Part shown: positions 1 through 5,423 of the stretch, one piece after another
How positions within the stretch are numbered: the first letter of the stretch is position 1
Layout: every line of letters begins with the position of its first letter
Assembly (NCBI GenBank): GCA_900313475.1
Contig: OMRJ01000187.1
Location: 1 to 6,430 of the forward strand
Origin: an uncultured Eubacteriales bacterium
GTDB lineage: Bacteria; Bacillota; Clostridia; Oscillospirales; Acutalibacteraceae
DNA: 6,430 nt
Reading direction: 5' to 3'
The notes under the pieces: model-generated
What the model saw: the letters and a program-made list of their open reading frames with translations, nothing else
What the model was told of the DNA's origin: nothing
Databases searched by the model: none
Translations under genes and position numbers: made by a program

Positions 1-71
1 TCGCTTATAAATGCGCTCGCGACGCGCCGACTTGCTACCAACTTTTTTCGGTTTCAGGCGGTCGGGTGTTG

Positions 72-110
72 TGCATTGTCCTTTCCGCTTGTAGGTGGAA
101 AACGAATGCA
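72..110. repeat. Hairpin next to the left repeat arm
   Basis: TGCATT (72-77) and TTTCC (82-86) pair with GGAAA (97-101) and AATGCA (105-110), leaving a ten-base loop and a small asymmetric internal loop. Neither side has a T-run, so it does not look like an intrinsic terminator. Its right half overlaps the outer end of the repeat arm that starts at 98. It could be part of a small repeat element or a structured RNA 3' end. Confidence 0.45.
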
Positions 111-154
111 AGTGCCGTTCGGTCGGGCGACGGGGGAACATGAAATTGACGAAT
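98..154 (+). repeat. Left arm of 57-bp inverted repeat
   Basis: This 57-bp segment matches the reverse complement of 3026-3082 at 51 of 57 positions. Positions 118-154 are a perfect 37-bp match to 3026-3062. The match stops abruptly at 154, beside AT-rich sequence, and fades gradually beyond 98. The core includes GTCGGGCGAC, which can form a tiny stem. The arm lies about 135 bp past the stop of the Sua5-CoaE fusion gene. Thirty-seven perfect bases in one 6.4-kb window cannot be chance, so the two arms share a recent origin. Confidence 0.9.
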
Positions 155-288
155 AAATTTATATTACGTAATTGTTTCAATCCATGCAATGCCAGTCCGT
201 CGAACGCACGTTTCGTTATAATTATCTGTACATCCTCGCGGTCGGCGCAGGTGCACCGACACTACATTCGGTATGCCGGGCTTACGGC

Positions 289-1890
289 TTATGTTAACTC
301 CGATTTCGGGATTACAAAATGATCCGTGTTGTCTATTGTTATATCCGCGTTTTCGGCAAGCCTTTCTTCCTCGGTCTGCGCGGCGGCGCGTTTTTTCGCC
401 TCGTCCTCCGAAATGCCGTCGCGCTTCATGATTCTGCTTATCCGGACACTTTCGGGTGATGTTACACGCACTGTTTTGTCACATATTTTGTCAAGTCCCG
501 ACGTAAAAAGCAGAGGTGCGTCGAGAAGAATCAGGCTGTATTTTCCGCGCAGCGCGTCGACCTCGGCACGGCAGCGTTTTATAATTTCGGGATGCGTTAT
601 GTTTGTCAGGTCACGCGTATTTTCCGCGCTTGAAAATGCTATTTCAGCCAGTTTATGCCGCAAAAGCGAACCGTCGGGAGCAATGATATCGCTGCCGAAC
701 CGTTCCGCAAGTTTTTTCAGGACGGGCGAACCCTTTTCTGTCACCTCGCGCGCTATCCTGTCGGCGTCGACGACGGCTGCTCCGTTTCGTTCAAGCTCGC
801 CGCACACGGTGCTTTTTCCTGCGCCCGTGCCGCCCGTTACTCCTATCACGGTGCTTTTTATGTCGTTCAGAAAACGGAACGCCGCCGAACGGTAGAGCCT
901 GTTGCACACGCCCAGTCCGACGCCTTTTTCGCTCGGAGCACGCGAAAACACGTGCTTTGCGCCCGTCTCGTCAAGCTCGCGGAGCGCGTCAAACAGCCTG
1001 TGCGACTGTGTGAGCGGCTCATCCGCACGCCCCATTGTGACGCACGGCAGCGGCATGTCGTTTTCCTCGCCCTCAAAACACAAAATCGTGTCGGCATCAG
1101 TCGGGTGACTGTTGACGTATTCGATAAATTCTTTTTTGTTGCCGCGCACTACGGAAACCTCCGCTTTCGGCGCATAGTGCTTGTATTTCATGCCGGGTGA
1201 CGCGGCTTTAACGCCGTCCGCAAGAGGGTTGAGCACTGCCGGGTCGACGTAAACCTCTCCGAGCACCTCGCGAAGCTGTTCGAGCGTCACCGCGCCCGGA
1301 CGCAGCAGTCTCGGCGGATCGGTCGCAAGCGTCACCACTGTCGATTCGATTCCGAAATCGCAGTCGCCGCCGTCGATTATCGCGGGAATGCGCGTGTTCA
1401 TGTCGTCATAAACATATTTAAATGCCGTCGGACTCGGAAAACCCGAAATATTCGCGCTCGGAGCGGCTACGGGAACTCCGGCGGCTTTCAGAAAAGCACG
1501 CGCAACGGGATGCGACGGACAGCGCACGGCTACGGTGTCAAGTCCCGCGCTTACTTCGGGCGGAATTATGTCGCTCTTAGGCAAAATAACCGTAAGAGGA
1601 CCCGGCCAGTATTTCTCCGTTAGGCGCTTAACGCTTTCGGGGACTTCCTTTACAAGCGGATACAGCTCCTCAATTTCGGTGATGTGTACTATCAGCGGAT
1701 TGTCCTGCGGACGCCCCTTTGCCTCGAATATCTTTTTCACGGCGTGTCCGTCGAGCGCGTTTGCGCCAAGTCCGTACACCGTCTCGGTAGGAAAAGCGAC
1801 AATTTCACCGCATTTGATGAATTGCGCCGCTTCCCGAAGCTCGTCCGCCTGCTTTTGCGGATTGGTAATTGTGTAGATTTTTGTGTTCAT
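289..1890 (-). CDS. Fused threonylcarbamoyl-AMP synthase (Sua5) and dephospho-CoA kinase (CoaE)
   Basis: A 533-residue protein with two enzymes in one frame. Residues 1 to about 340 are a full Sua5: the YrdC-type domain has FPTETVYGLG near 33-42, KGRPQDNPL near 58-66 and PSANISG at 144-150, followed by the SPGMKYKHYAP linker near 231-241 and the small Sua5 domain. It makes threonylcarbamoyl-AMP from threonine, bicarbonate and ATP for t6A at position 37 of ANN-decoding tRNAs. Residues about 347-533 are CoaE, which phosphorylates dephospho-CoA in the last step of CoA synthesis: P-loop GGTGAGKST at 353-361, DAD at 375-377 and DAPLLFTSGLD at 457-467. The CoaE end is about a dozen residues shorter than usual and lacks the last helix. 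The ATG lies five bases after the prfA stop with only a weak ribosome site, so translational coupling is likely. A GTG at the CoaE boundary has no ribosome site in front, which supports a true fusion. Confidence 0.93.
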   Translation of the reverse strand: MNTKIYTITNPQKQADELREAAQFIKCGEIVAFPTETVYGLGANALDGHAVKKIFEAKGRPQDNPLIVHITEIEELYPLVKEVPESVKRLTEKYWPGPLTVILPKSDIIPPEVSAGLDTVAVRCPSHPVARAFLKAAGVPVAAPSANISGFPSPTAFKYVYDDMNTRIPAIIDGGDCDFGIESTVVTLATDPPRLLRPGAVTLEQLREVLGEVYVDPAVLNPLADGVKAASPGMKYKHYAPKAEVSVVRGNKKEFIEYVNSHPTDADTILCFEGEENDMPLPCVTMGRADEPLTQSHRLFDALRELDETGAKHVFSRAPSEKGVGLGVCNRLYRSAAFRFLNDIKSTVIGVTGGTGAGKSTVCGELERNGAAVVDADRIAREVTEKGSPVLKKLAERFGSDIIAPDGSLLRHKLAEIAFSSAENTRDLTNITHPEIIKRCRAEVDALRGKYSLILLDAPLLFTSGLDKICDKTVRVTSPESVRISRIMKRDGISEDEAKKRAAAQTEEERLAENADITIDNTDHFVIPKSELT

Positions 1891-1895
1891 ATATA

Positions 1896-2972
1896 TCAGC
1901 TTTCGGTGTTGTTTTTCAGCTTTTCGGCAGTGTCAGCCGTGATGAGAGCGTCGATAAGCTCGTCGAGTGCGCCGTTAAGAATCGCTTCCAATTTATACAG
2001 CGTCAGTCCGATGCGGTGGTCGGTGACTCTGCTCTGCGGATAGTTGTAGGTGCGGATGCGCTCGCTTCGGTCGCCTGTGCCCACCTGGCTGCGGCGCTCG
2101 CCCGCTATCTCTTTTTCATGCTTTTCGCGCTCAAGCTCAAGCACGCGCGAACGCAATATCTTCATCGCCTTGTCTTTGTTTTTATACTGGCTTCGCTCAT
2201 CCTGACACTCCACTACTATTCCTGTGGGAATGTGAGTTATACGGATAGCCGATTCTGTCTTGTTAATGTGCTGACCGCCCGCGCCCGATGACCGGAATGT
2301 GTCGATTTGAAGGTCGGCGGGGTTTATCTCCACATCTACCTCCTGTGCTTCGGGCAGCACCGCCACAGTTACGGTCGAGGTCTGAATTTTGCCGTTCGAC
2401 TCCGTCACCGGGATGCGCTGAACGCGGTGCACGCCGCTCTCGAATTTGAAGCGCGAATATGCGCCCTCGCCCGAAATCATGAAGGAAATCTCTTTATAGC
2501 CGCCGAGCGTGGTTTCGTTTGCGTACAGAATTTCGGGACGCCACCCTTTTGTCTGAGCGTACATCGAATACATTCTGAAAAGAACTCCCGCAAACAGTGC
2601 GCTTTCTTCTCCGCCCGCGGATGAACGTATCTCGATTATAACGTTTCTGTCGTCGTTTTCGTCGCGCGGGAGCAGCAGAAGCTTAAGCTCCTCTAAAAGA
2701 CGCTCGCTTTTTTCCCGCCCCTCGTCGTATTCCTCGCGGACAAGCTCTTTGAAGTCTTTGTCTTCCGCCGTGCTGTCGAGAATTTCTTTCGCTTCGCGCA
2801 CCGCAGCGTCATTCTTTACATACTCGCGGTATTTCTCCACAACCGGCGTGAGCGTTTTCAGCTCCTTTAAAAGAGGCGTGGAAAGTGAAGCGTCCGCCGC
2901 AATCTCCGGTGAACAAAGGCGGTCGTTTATAAAATTGTAACGTTCTTCAACTTGCTTTAATTTTTCAATCAT
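1896..2972 (-). CDS. prfA: Peptide chain release factor 1
   Basis: A class I release factor that recognises UAA and UAG in the ribosomal A site and triggers peptide release. The protein has 358 residues from the ATG, the normal length. It shows the N-terminal helical domain, the PVT tripeptide (188-190, within RIPVTESNGK) that marks RF1 rather than the SPF of RF2, and the catalytic GGQ loop (232-234, within SSGAGGQHINKTES), whose glutamine is the usual methylation site of PrmC. I chose the ATG giving MIEKLKQVEERY because it matches family N-termini. An in-frame TTG six bases upstream (2976-2978) would add two residues and sits nearer the AGGA at about 2990-2993. The fusion gene follows after five bases. 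Upstream, 140 bp containing the right repeat arm separates it from the DUF951 gene. No prmC lies beside it in this window. Confidence 0.97.
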   Translation of the reverse strand: MIEKLKQVEERYNFINDRLCSPEIAADASLSTPLLKELKTLTPVVEKYREYVKNDAAVREAKEILDSTAEDKDFKELVREEYDEGREKSERLLEELKLLLLPRDENDDRNVIIEIRSSAGGEESALFAGVLFRMYSMYAQTKGWRPEILYANETTLGGYKEISFMISGEGAYSRFKFESGVHRVQRIPVTESNGKIQTSTVTVAVLPEAQEVDVEINPADLQIDTFRSSGAGGQHINKTESAIRITHIPTGIVVECQDERSQYKNKDKAMKILRSRVLELEREKHEKEIAGERRSQVGTGDRSERIRTYNYPQSRVTDHRIGLTLYKLEAILNGALDELIDALITADTAEKLKNNTES

Positions 2973-3003
2973 ATTCAATGTGCAGCTTTTCCTATATTTA
3001 TGT

Positions 3004-3034
3004 TATATAATCAACAGCGTTTTCAATTCGTCAA
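3004..3034 (-). promoter_or_regulatory. Possible promoter for prfA and the fusion gene
   Basis: On the minus strand TTGACG (3029-3034) is followed after 19 bases by TATATA (3004-3009), about 30 bp before the prfA start. Spacing is a little long. The -35-like hexamer lies inside the right repeat arm and the -10-like hexamer just outside it. If real, the repeat supplies half of the promoter and the two downstream genes could be expressed separately from DUF951. The call rests only on hexamer similarity. Confidence 0.3.
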
Positions 3035-3082
3035 TTTCATGTTCCCCCGTCGCCCGACCGAAAAACATTTGCACACGTTTTC
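3026..3082 (-). repeat. Right arm of 57-bp inverted repeat
   Basis: The reverse complement of this segment matches 98-154 (51 of 57; the 37 bases 3026-3062 are perfect). It sits in the 140-bp gap between the DUF951 stop and the prfA start. The boundary at 3026 is sharp, as at 154 in the other arm. The arms are in opposite orientation and bracket about 2.87 kb holding prfA and the Sua5-CoaE fusion. No transposase, target duplication or recombinase gene is seen nearby, so it looks like a small non-autonomous interspersed repeat. Confidence 0.9.
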
Positions 3083-3112
3083 TGTCTGTCGGCAAAAATT
3101 TTTGTTCCGACT

Positions 3113-3301
3113 TTATCCCTGTGCTGTTCTTATAACTTTTTTTATATTTTTTTCGGCTTTGATTCGCGGCACCATAACTTCTCTGCCGCAGCCTGTGCAT
3201 TTCAGCTTGAAGTCGATTCCGGAGCGCAGAACAGTGAAGGTTTTCGCTCCGCACGGATGCTGCTTTTTCATTTCGAGCATGTCACCGATTCTAACGTCCA
3301 T
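3113..3301 (-). CDS. DUF951 family small protein
   Basis: A 62-residue protein starting MDVRIGDMLEMKKQHPCG, typical of DUF951 (the YyzM-like family of Bacillota), for which I know no established function. Its features are the HPCG motif, the FKLKCTGCGREVMVPR segment and a basic end. The three cysteines (HPCG, CTGCG) look like a partial zinc-ribbon, so zinc or nucleic-acid binding is a fair but unproven inference. I chose the inner ATG because GGGAGG lies five to six bases before it and family members begin at this point; an upstream in-frame start would add eight residues without support. It is the first gene of the minus-strand cluster and is divergent from the S1 gene. The 140-bp gap with the repeat arm may weaken or break cotranscription with prfA. 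Confidence 0.9.
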   Translation of the reverse strand: MDVRIGDMLEMKKQHPCGAKTFTVLRSGIDFKLKCTGCGREVMVPRIKAEKNIKKVIRTAQG

Positions 3302-3333
3302 TTTATCCTCCCGAAGTAAATACATTCTTTTTT

Positions 3334-3362
3334 ATTTTATCATACTTTTTACAAAAGTTAAA
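3334..3362 (-). promoter_or_regulatory. Candidate promoter for the DUF951 cluster
   Basis: On the minus strand there are two overlapping -10-like hexamers, TATGAT (3339-3344) and TAAAAT (3334-3339). The second has a weak -35-like TTTAAC (3357-3362) at 17-bp spacing. The start codon lies about 35 bp downstream, leaving a short leader with a strong GGGAGG ribosome site. The -35 match is poor, so position is the main support. Confidence 0.4.
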
Positions 3363-3376
3363 TACCTATTTAGTAC
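3348..3376 (+). promoter_or_regulatory. Candidate promoter for the S1-domain gene
   Basis: TTTACA (3348-3353) is a good -35-like hexamer. At 17 bp it faces TAGTAC (3371-3376); an alternative TACGAT (3374-3379) lies at 20 bp. The transcript would have a leader of about 45-55 bases before the ATG. The site overlaps the divergent DUF951 promoter candidate, so the two promoters may compete or share a regulator. Confidence 0.4.
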
Positions 3377-3407
3377 GATAACTTAATTTTGAACCGAAAT
3401 TTTGAAC
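3355..3407. repeat. Possible operator repeats in the divergent promoter region
   Basis: AAGTTA (3355-3360) and TAACTT (3379-3384) form an inverted pair 18 bp apart, straddling the -10 region of the S1 promoter candidate. Just downstream, AATTTTGAAC occurs twice as a perfect direct repeat (3385-3394 and 3398-3407), 13 bp apart start to start. These could be protein-binding sites, but in AT-rich DNA short repeats arise easily. Confidence 0.3.
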
Positions 3408-3417
3408 ATTTGTTAAA

Positions 3418-3423
3418 AAGGAG
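3418..3423 (+). promoter_or_regulatory. Strong ribosome binding site of the S1 gene
   Basis: AAGGAG lies eight bases before the ATG at 3432. It fixes the start and supports this strand as coding over the long open frames on the opposite strand. Confidence 0.85.
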
Positions 3424-3431
3424 ATAACCGC

Positions 3432-4364
3432 ATGAACGGAACATACTTCCCTGAGGGAATAATTATATCGGATAACGAGAACAGGACGGCGTTTTCGTGT
3501 TTATCGTCGCTTCGTGACGCCGCGCTGCGCGGAACGGTGCTTGAAGCCGTGGCAACCAAATGCGACCGTGACCACGCATTGCATGTCGATCTCGGCATTA
3601 TGCAGGGCATAATTCCCAAAAATGAAGGCGCAATAGGCATCGAGGACGGCTCCGTGAGGGACATTGCGCTTATTTCGCGTGTCGGCAAACCCGTTTGTTT
3701 TGTCGTGACTGAAATAAAAAAGAACGCGGACGGCAAGCTGTACGCCGTTTTGTCGCGTCGAAAAGCACAGGAAAAATGCCGCCGTGAGTACATAGACGCA
3801 CTGCTTCCCGGAGATGTTATCACCGTGCGAGTAACCCGAACTGAGTCTTTCGGTGTTTTTTGCGACATCGGCTGCGGCATTCCCGCGCTGATTCCCATTG
3901 ACGCGGTGTCGGTGTCGCGCATTCCGCACCCGTCCGCAAGATTTTTTAACGGACAAATTATAAAAGCAATAATAAAAAGCCGCGACGGAAACGGTCGTAT
4001 CACACTCACACACAAGGAATTGCTGGGCACATGGAAAGAAAACGCGGCAAAGATAAGCGTCGGAGAGACTGTCCCCGGCATTGTGCGTTCGGTTGAGAGC
4101 TACGGAATTTTTGTGGAGCTTGCGCCGAATCTCGCAGGGCTTGCCGAATATGACCCCGATATCAAAGAGGGACAAAGTGTGGCGGTTTTTATAAAAAGTA
4201 TAATTCCCGAAAAGATGAAAATTAAACTCGTTATCGTCGATAAGGGCGAACCGCGCCCTCCGGAGTATGTCCGCGACTGCTTTTTCCGCGAATCGCACAT
4301 GACATATTTCAGGTATTCGCCGCCCGAATGCGATAAAGTGGTTGAAACGGTGTTCGGAATATAG
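3432..4364 (+). CDS. S1 RNA-binding domain protein, three S1 repeats
   Basis: A 310-residue protein made mainly of three S1 (OB-fold) RNA-binding domains: about 31-110 (from LRGTVLEAV, the most divergent), 125-195 (GDVITVRVTRTESFGVFCDI) and 209-270 (GETVPGIVRSVESYGIFVEL). The FGVFCDI and YGIFVEL strands with nearby glycines are the best landmarks. About 40 residues follow the last domain, rich in Tyr, Phe and Pro and unlike S1. No other catalytic or membrane segment is seen, so it should be cytosolic. Full-length S1 of proteobacteria has six domains; short S1 proteins are common in Bacillota and often annotated as ribosomal protein S1. A role in mRNA or ribosome binding is inferred. It is transcribed alone, divergent from DUF951 and convergent with the sugar isomerase gene. 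A mutationally distinct function, such as an RNA-decay partner, cannot be excluded. Confidence 0.88.
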   Translation: MNGTYFPEGIIISDNENRTAFSCLSSLRDAALRGTVLEAVATKCDRDHALHVDLGIMQGIIPKNEGAIGIEDGSVRDIALISRVGKPVCFVVTEIKKNADGKLYAVLSRRKAQEKCRREYIDALLPGDVITVRVTRTESFGVFCDIGCGIPALIPIDAVSVSRIPHPSARFFNGQIIKAIIKSRDGNGRITLTHKELLGTWKENAAKISVGETVPGIVRSVESYGIFVELAPNLAGLAEYDPDIKEGQSVAVFIKSIIPEKMKIKLVIVDKGEPRPPEYVRDCFFRESHMTYFRYSPPECDKVVETVFGI

Positions 4365-4380
4365 GCGGAAAACACGGGCG

Positions 4381-4420
4381 AATGCCGTGCGGTTTGTCGA
4401 CCGATGAACGCAACGGCATT
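4381..4420 (+). repeat. Hairpin downstream of the S1 gene
   Basis: AATGCCGT (4381-4388) pairs with ACGGCATT (4413-4420), with three further G-C pairs possible inside across a one-base bulge. It starts 17 bases after the S1 stop and is followed by GAAATTTTATAAA, which has only four T's in a row. It might act as a weak terminator or protect the mRNA 3' end. Confidence 0.5.
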
Positions 4421-4430
4421 GAAATTTTAT

Positions 4431-4483
4431 AAATCCGACTCCGCAGGGGTTCCGATTCCCGATAAACGGAGTTTTACGGATTT
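4431..4483. repeat. Large bulged hairpin in the spacer
   Basis: AAATCCG (4431-4437) and ACTCCG (4438-4443) pair with CGGAGT (4467-4472) and CGGATTT (4477-4483), giving 13 base pairs with a four-base bulge TTTA on the right side and a 23-base loop. There is no T-run on either strand. The almost perfect arms imply selection or recent insertion. Confidence 0.6.
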
Positions 4484-4500
4484 CATTGCGAAGCGAATTT

Positions 4501-4516
4501 ATCCCACCGGCGGGAT
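4501..4516. repeat. Near-palindrome ATCCCACCGGCGGGAT
   Basis: Sixteen bases read the same on both strands except for one mismatched pair (6 with 11). It is the third inverted-repeat module in the spacer, 17 bp after the large hairpin. It could be a protein-binding site or part of a repeat element. Confidence 0.4.
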
Positions 4517-4547
4517 GCTCTGAACACAGCAGGTATATCATTAAAAA

Positions 4548-4567
4548 AACGGCTCTTTCGAGCCGTT
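4548..4567 (-). terminator. Bidirectional intrinsic terminator
   Basis: AACGGCTC (4548-4555), loop TTTC, then GAGCCGTT (4560-4567): an eight-pair stem with a four-base loop. On the minus strand it is followed by a run of seven T's, a strong terminator ten bases past the stop of the sugar isomerase gene. On the plus strand the tail is TTCTTTTA, weaker but enough to help end the S1 transcript. Confidence 0.9.
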
Positions 4568-4577
4568 CTTTTATGTA

Positions 4578-5423
4578 TCAGTTCATAAGCCCTTTGAGGT
4601 AATTCACCGCAAGCGCGATGTCGTCCGCAGGGGTGTCTCCGCATTCTCTTTCGACAGTCAAAAATCCCTTGTAGCCGATGTCCGCGAGTGCGTCGAGGTA
4701 CGCCGGGAACGGCACGCTGCCCTGTCCGAGCGGCACCTCATCGAAGCTGTGTCCCGTGACGAGCGCATCGTCGCGCTTGATTCCGTACACAATTTCGGGA
4801 TCCTTGTAGAAGTGGTTGACGCCGTCCTTCGCGTGAGTGTGGACGATGTATTCACGGAGATTATATACCGCCTTGACAGGATCGTCGCCCGTCACCATGA
4901 CGAGGTTTGCGGGGTCGAGGTTAACGCCTACGCCCGTTGAGTGGAGCGAATCGAGGAAATCCTTGAGAACCGCGCTCGTTTCGGGTCCTGTTTCGACCGC
5001 AAAATGCGCATTTATCGAGTCGGCATATTCGGCAAGCTCGCCGCATGCCTGCTGCATTATTTTGTAGCGCGGATGAAGCGGAGACGCGGGAACAACGCCG
5101 ATGTGCGTGGTTACAACGTCCGTTTCAAGGTCCTTTGCAAGGTCAAGAATACGCTTTGATTTTTCGACAAGCTCCGGGTTTTGCTCCTCATCGCCGAAGC
5201 CGTGACCGAGGTCGCCGCAGAGTGCCGAAATTACAAGACCGTTTGATTTCACAAGGTCGAGGAACTCCCGTCTTTTGACCGGAGACATGTTTTCGGGTGC
5301 CATCTCACCGCGCGTGGCGTACACCTGAATGCCCTGTGCGCCAAGCTCCGCCGCCTTTTTCACTGCGGACGGAATGTCGATTTTGAAGCTGTTAACAATG
5401 ATACCGATAGGAAAATTACGCAT
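4578..5423 (-). CDS. Sugar phosphate isomerase/epimerase family TIM barrel
   Basis: A 281-residue protein of the AP-endonuclease-2-like TIM-barrel superfamily, which includes xylose isomerase-like enzymes, D-tagatose 3-epimerase and IolE/IolI. Likely metal ligands are E144 (HFAVETG), D170 (NLDPAN), H195 or H197 (VHTHAKD) and E258 (TVERE), matching the Glu-Asp-His-Glu set of divalent-metal sugar epimerases. The substrate cannot be read from the sequence. No signal peptide is seen; MRNFPIGIIVNSF is the first barrel strand. The ATG has GGGAG about eight bases before it, which fixes the start. The gene ends just before the strong terminator. Upstream, a structured 150-bp gap follows the mutase gene, so cotranscription is possible but the spacing is loose. 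A general sugar-catabolic role is inferred from family and neighbour. Confidence 0.9.
   Translation of the reverse strand: MRNFPIGIIVNSFKIDIPSAVKKAAELGAQGIQVYATRGEMAPENMSPVKRREFLDLVKSNGLVISALCGDLGHGFGDEEQNPELVEKSKRILDLAKDLETDVVTTHIGVVPASPLHPRYKIMQQACGELAEYADSINAHFAVETGPETSAVLKDFLDSLHSTGVGVNLDPANLVMVTGDDPVKAVYNLREYIVHTHAKDGVNHFYKDPEIVYGIKRDDALVTGHSFDEVPLGQGSVPFPAYLDALADIGYKGFLTVERECGDTPADDIALAVNYLKGLMN

Larger units (their letters stand above)
1..288. other. Gene-poor left edge with repeat arm
   Basis: No complete gene is recognised here. The stretch lies downstream of the Sua5-CoaE fusion gene and contains one arm of the inverted repeat (98-154), a hairpin (72-110) and a short inverted repeat (241-249 with 252-260, 8 of 9 positions pairing). 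On the minus strand one frame stays open from just after a TAG near 262 to the left edge, about 87 codons. It has no clear ribosome site and resembles no family I know. It could be the start of a gene lying further left, or chance. I see no terminator with a proper T-run for the fusion gene. Confidence 0.5.
4365..4547. other. Hairpin-rich spacer after the S1 gene
   Basis: This 183-bp non-coding stretch is almost entirely inverted repeats in series: a hairpin at 4381-4420, a larger one at 4431-4483, a near-palindrome at 4501-4516, then the terminator. Modular hairpin spacers of this kind suggest a small mobile or mosaic repeat family; I cannot place it in a named one. No ORF with a ribosome site is seen. 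Confidence 0.5.

Noticed and set aside
174..187. TGTTTCAATCCATG, resembling the end of some CRISPR repeats
   Set aside because: It occurs once only, with no regularly spaced copies.
95..322. A 75-codon plus-strand frame starting with GTG at the left
   Set aside because: No ribosome site precedes it, it overlaps the end of the CoaE domain antisense, and its codons pass through the repeat arm.
326..2043. Several plus-strand open frames of 110-190 codons opposite the Sua5-CoaE gene
   Set aside because: They are antisense to two clear enzyme domains, have no ribosome sites and no recognisable motifs.
98..3082. Composite transposon with the repeat arms as insertion-sequence ends
   Set aside because: The enclosed genes are housekeeping, no transposase is present, and no target-site duplication is visible outside the arms.
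3087..3112. GTCGG...CCGAC hairpin with an A/T-rich middle just after the DUF951 stop
   Set aside because: The stem is five pairs and no T-run follows on the minus strand, so it is not a credible intrinsic terminator.
3000..3386. A 128-codon plus-strand frame through the right repeat arm and opposite DUF951
   Set aside because: Most of it is antisense to the well-supported DUF951 gene and there is no ribosome site. Only its short repeat-derived part is of interest, and that is reported separately.
3501..4541. A 346-codon open frame on the minus strand opposite the S1 gene, plus a second of 222 codons (3413-4081)
   Set aside because: The plus strand encodes recognisable S1 domains with an AAGGAG ribosome site. 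The minus frames show no family, have odd His/Arg/Ser-rich composition and arise from codon bias of the real gene.
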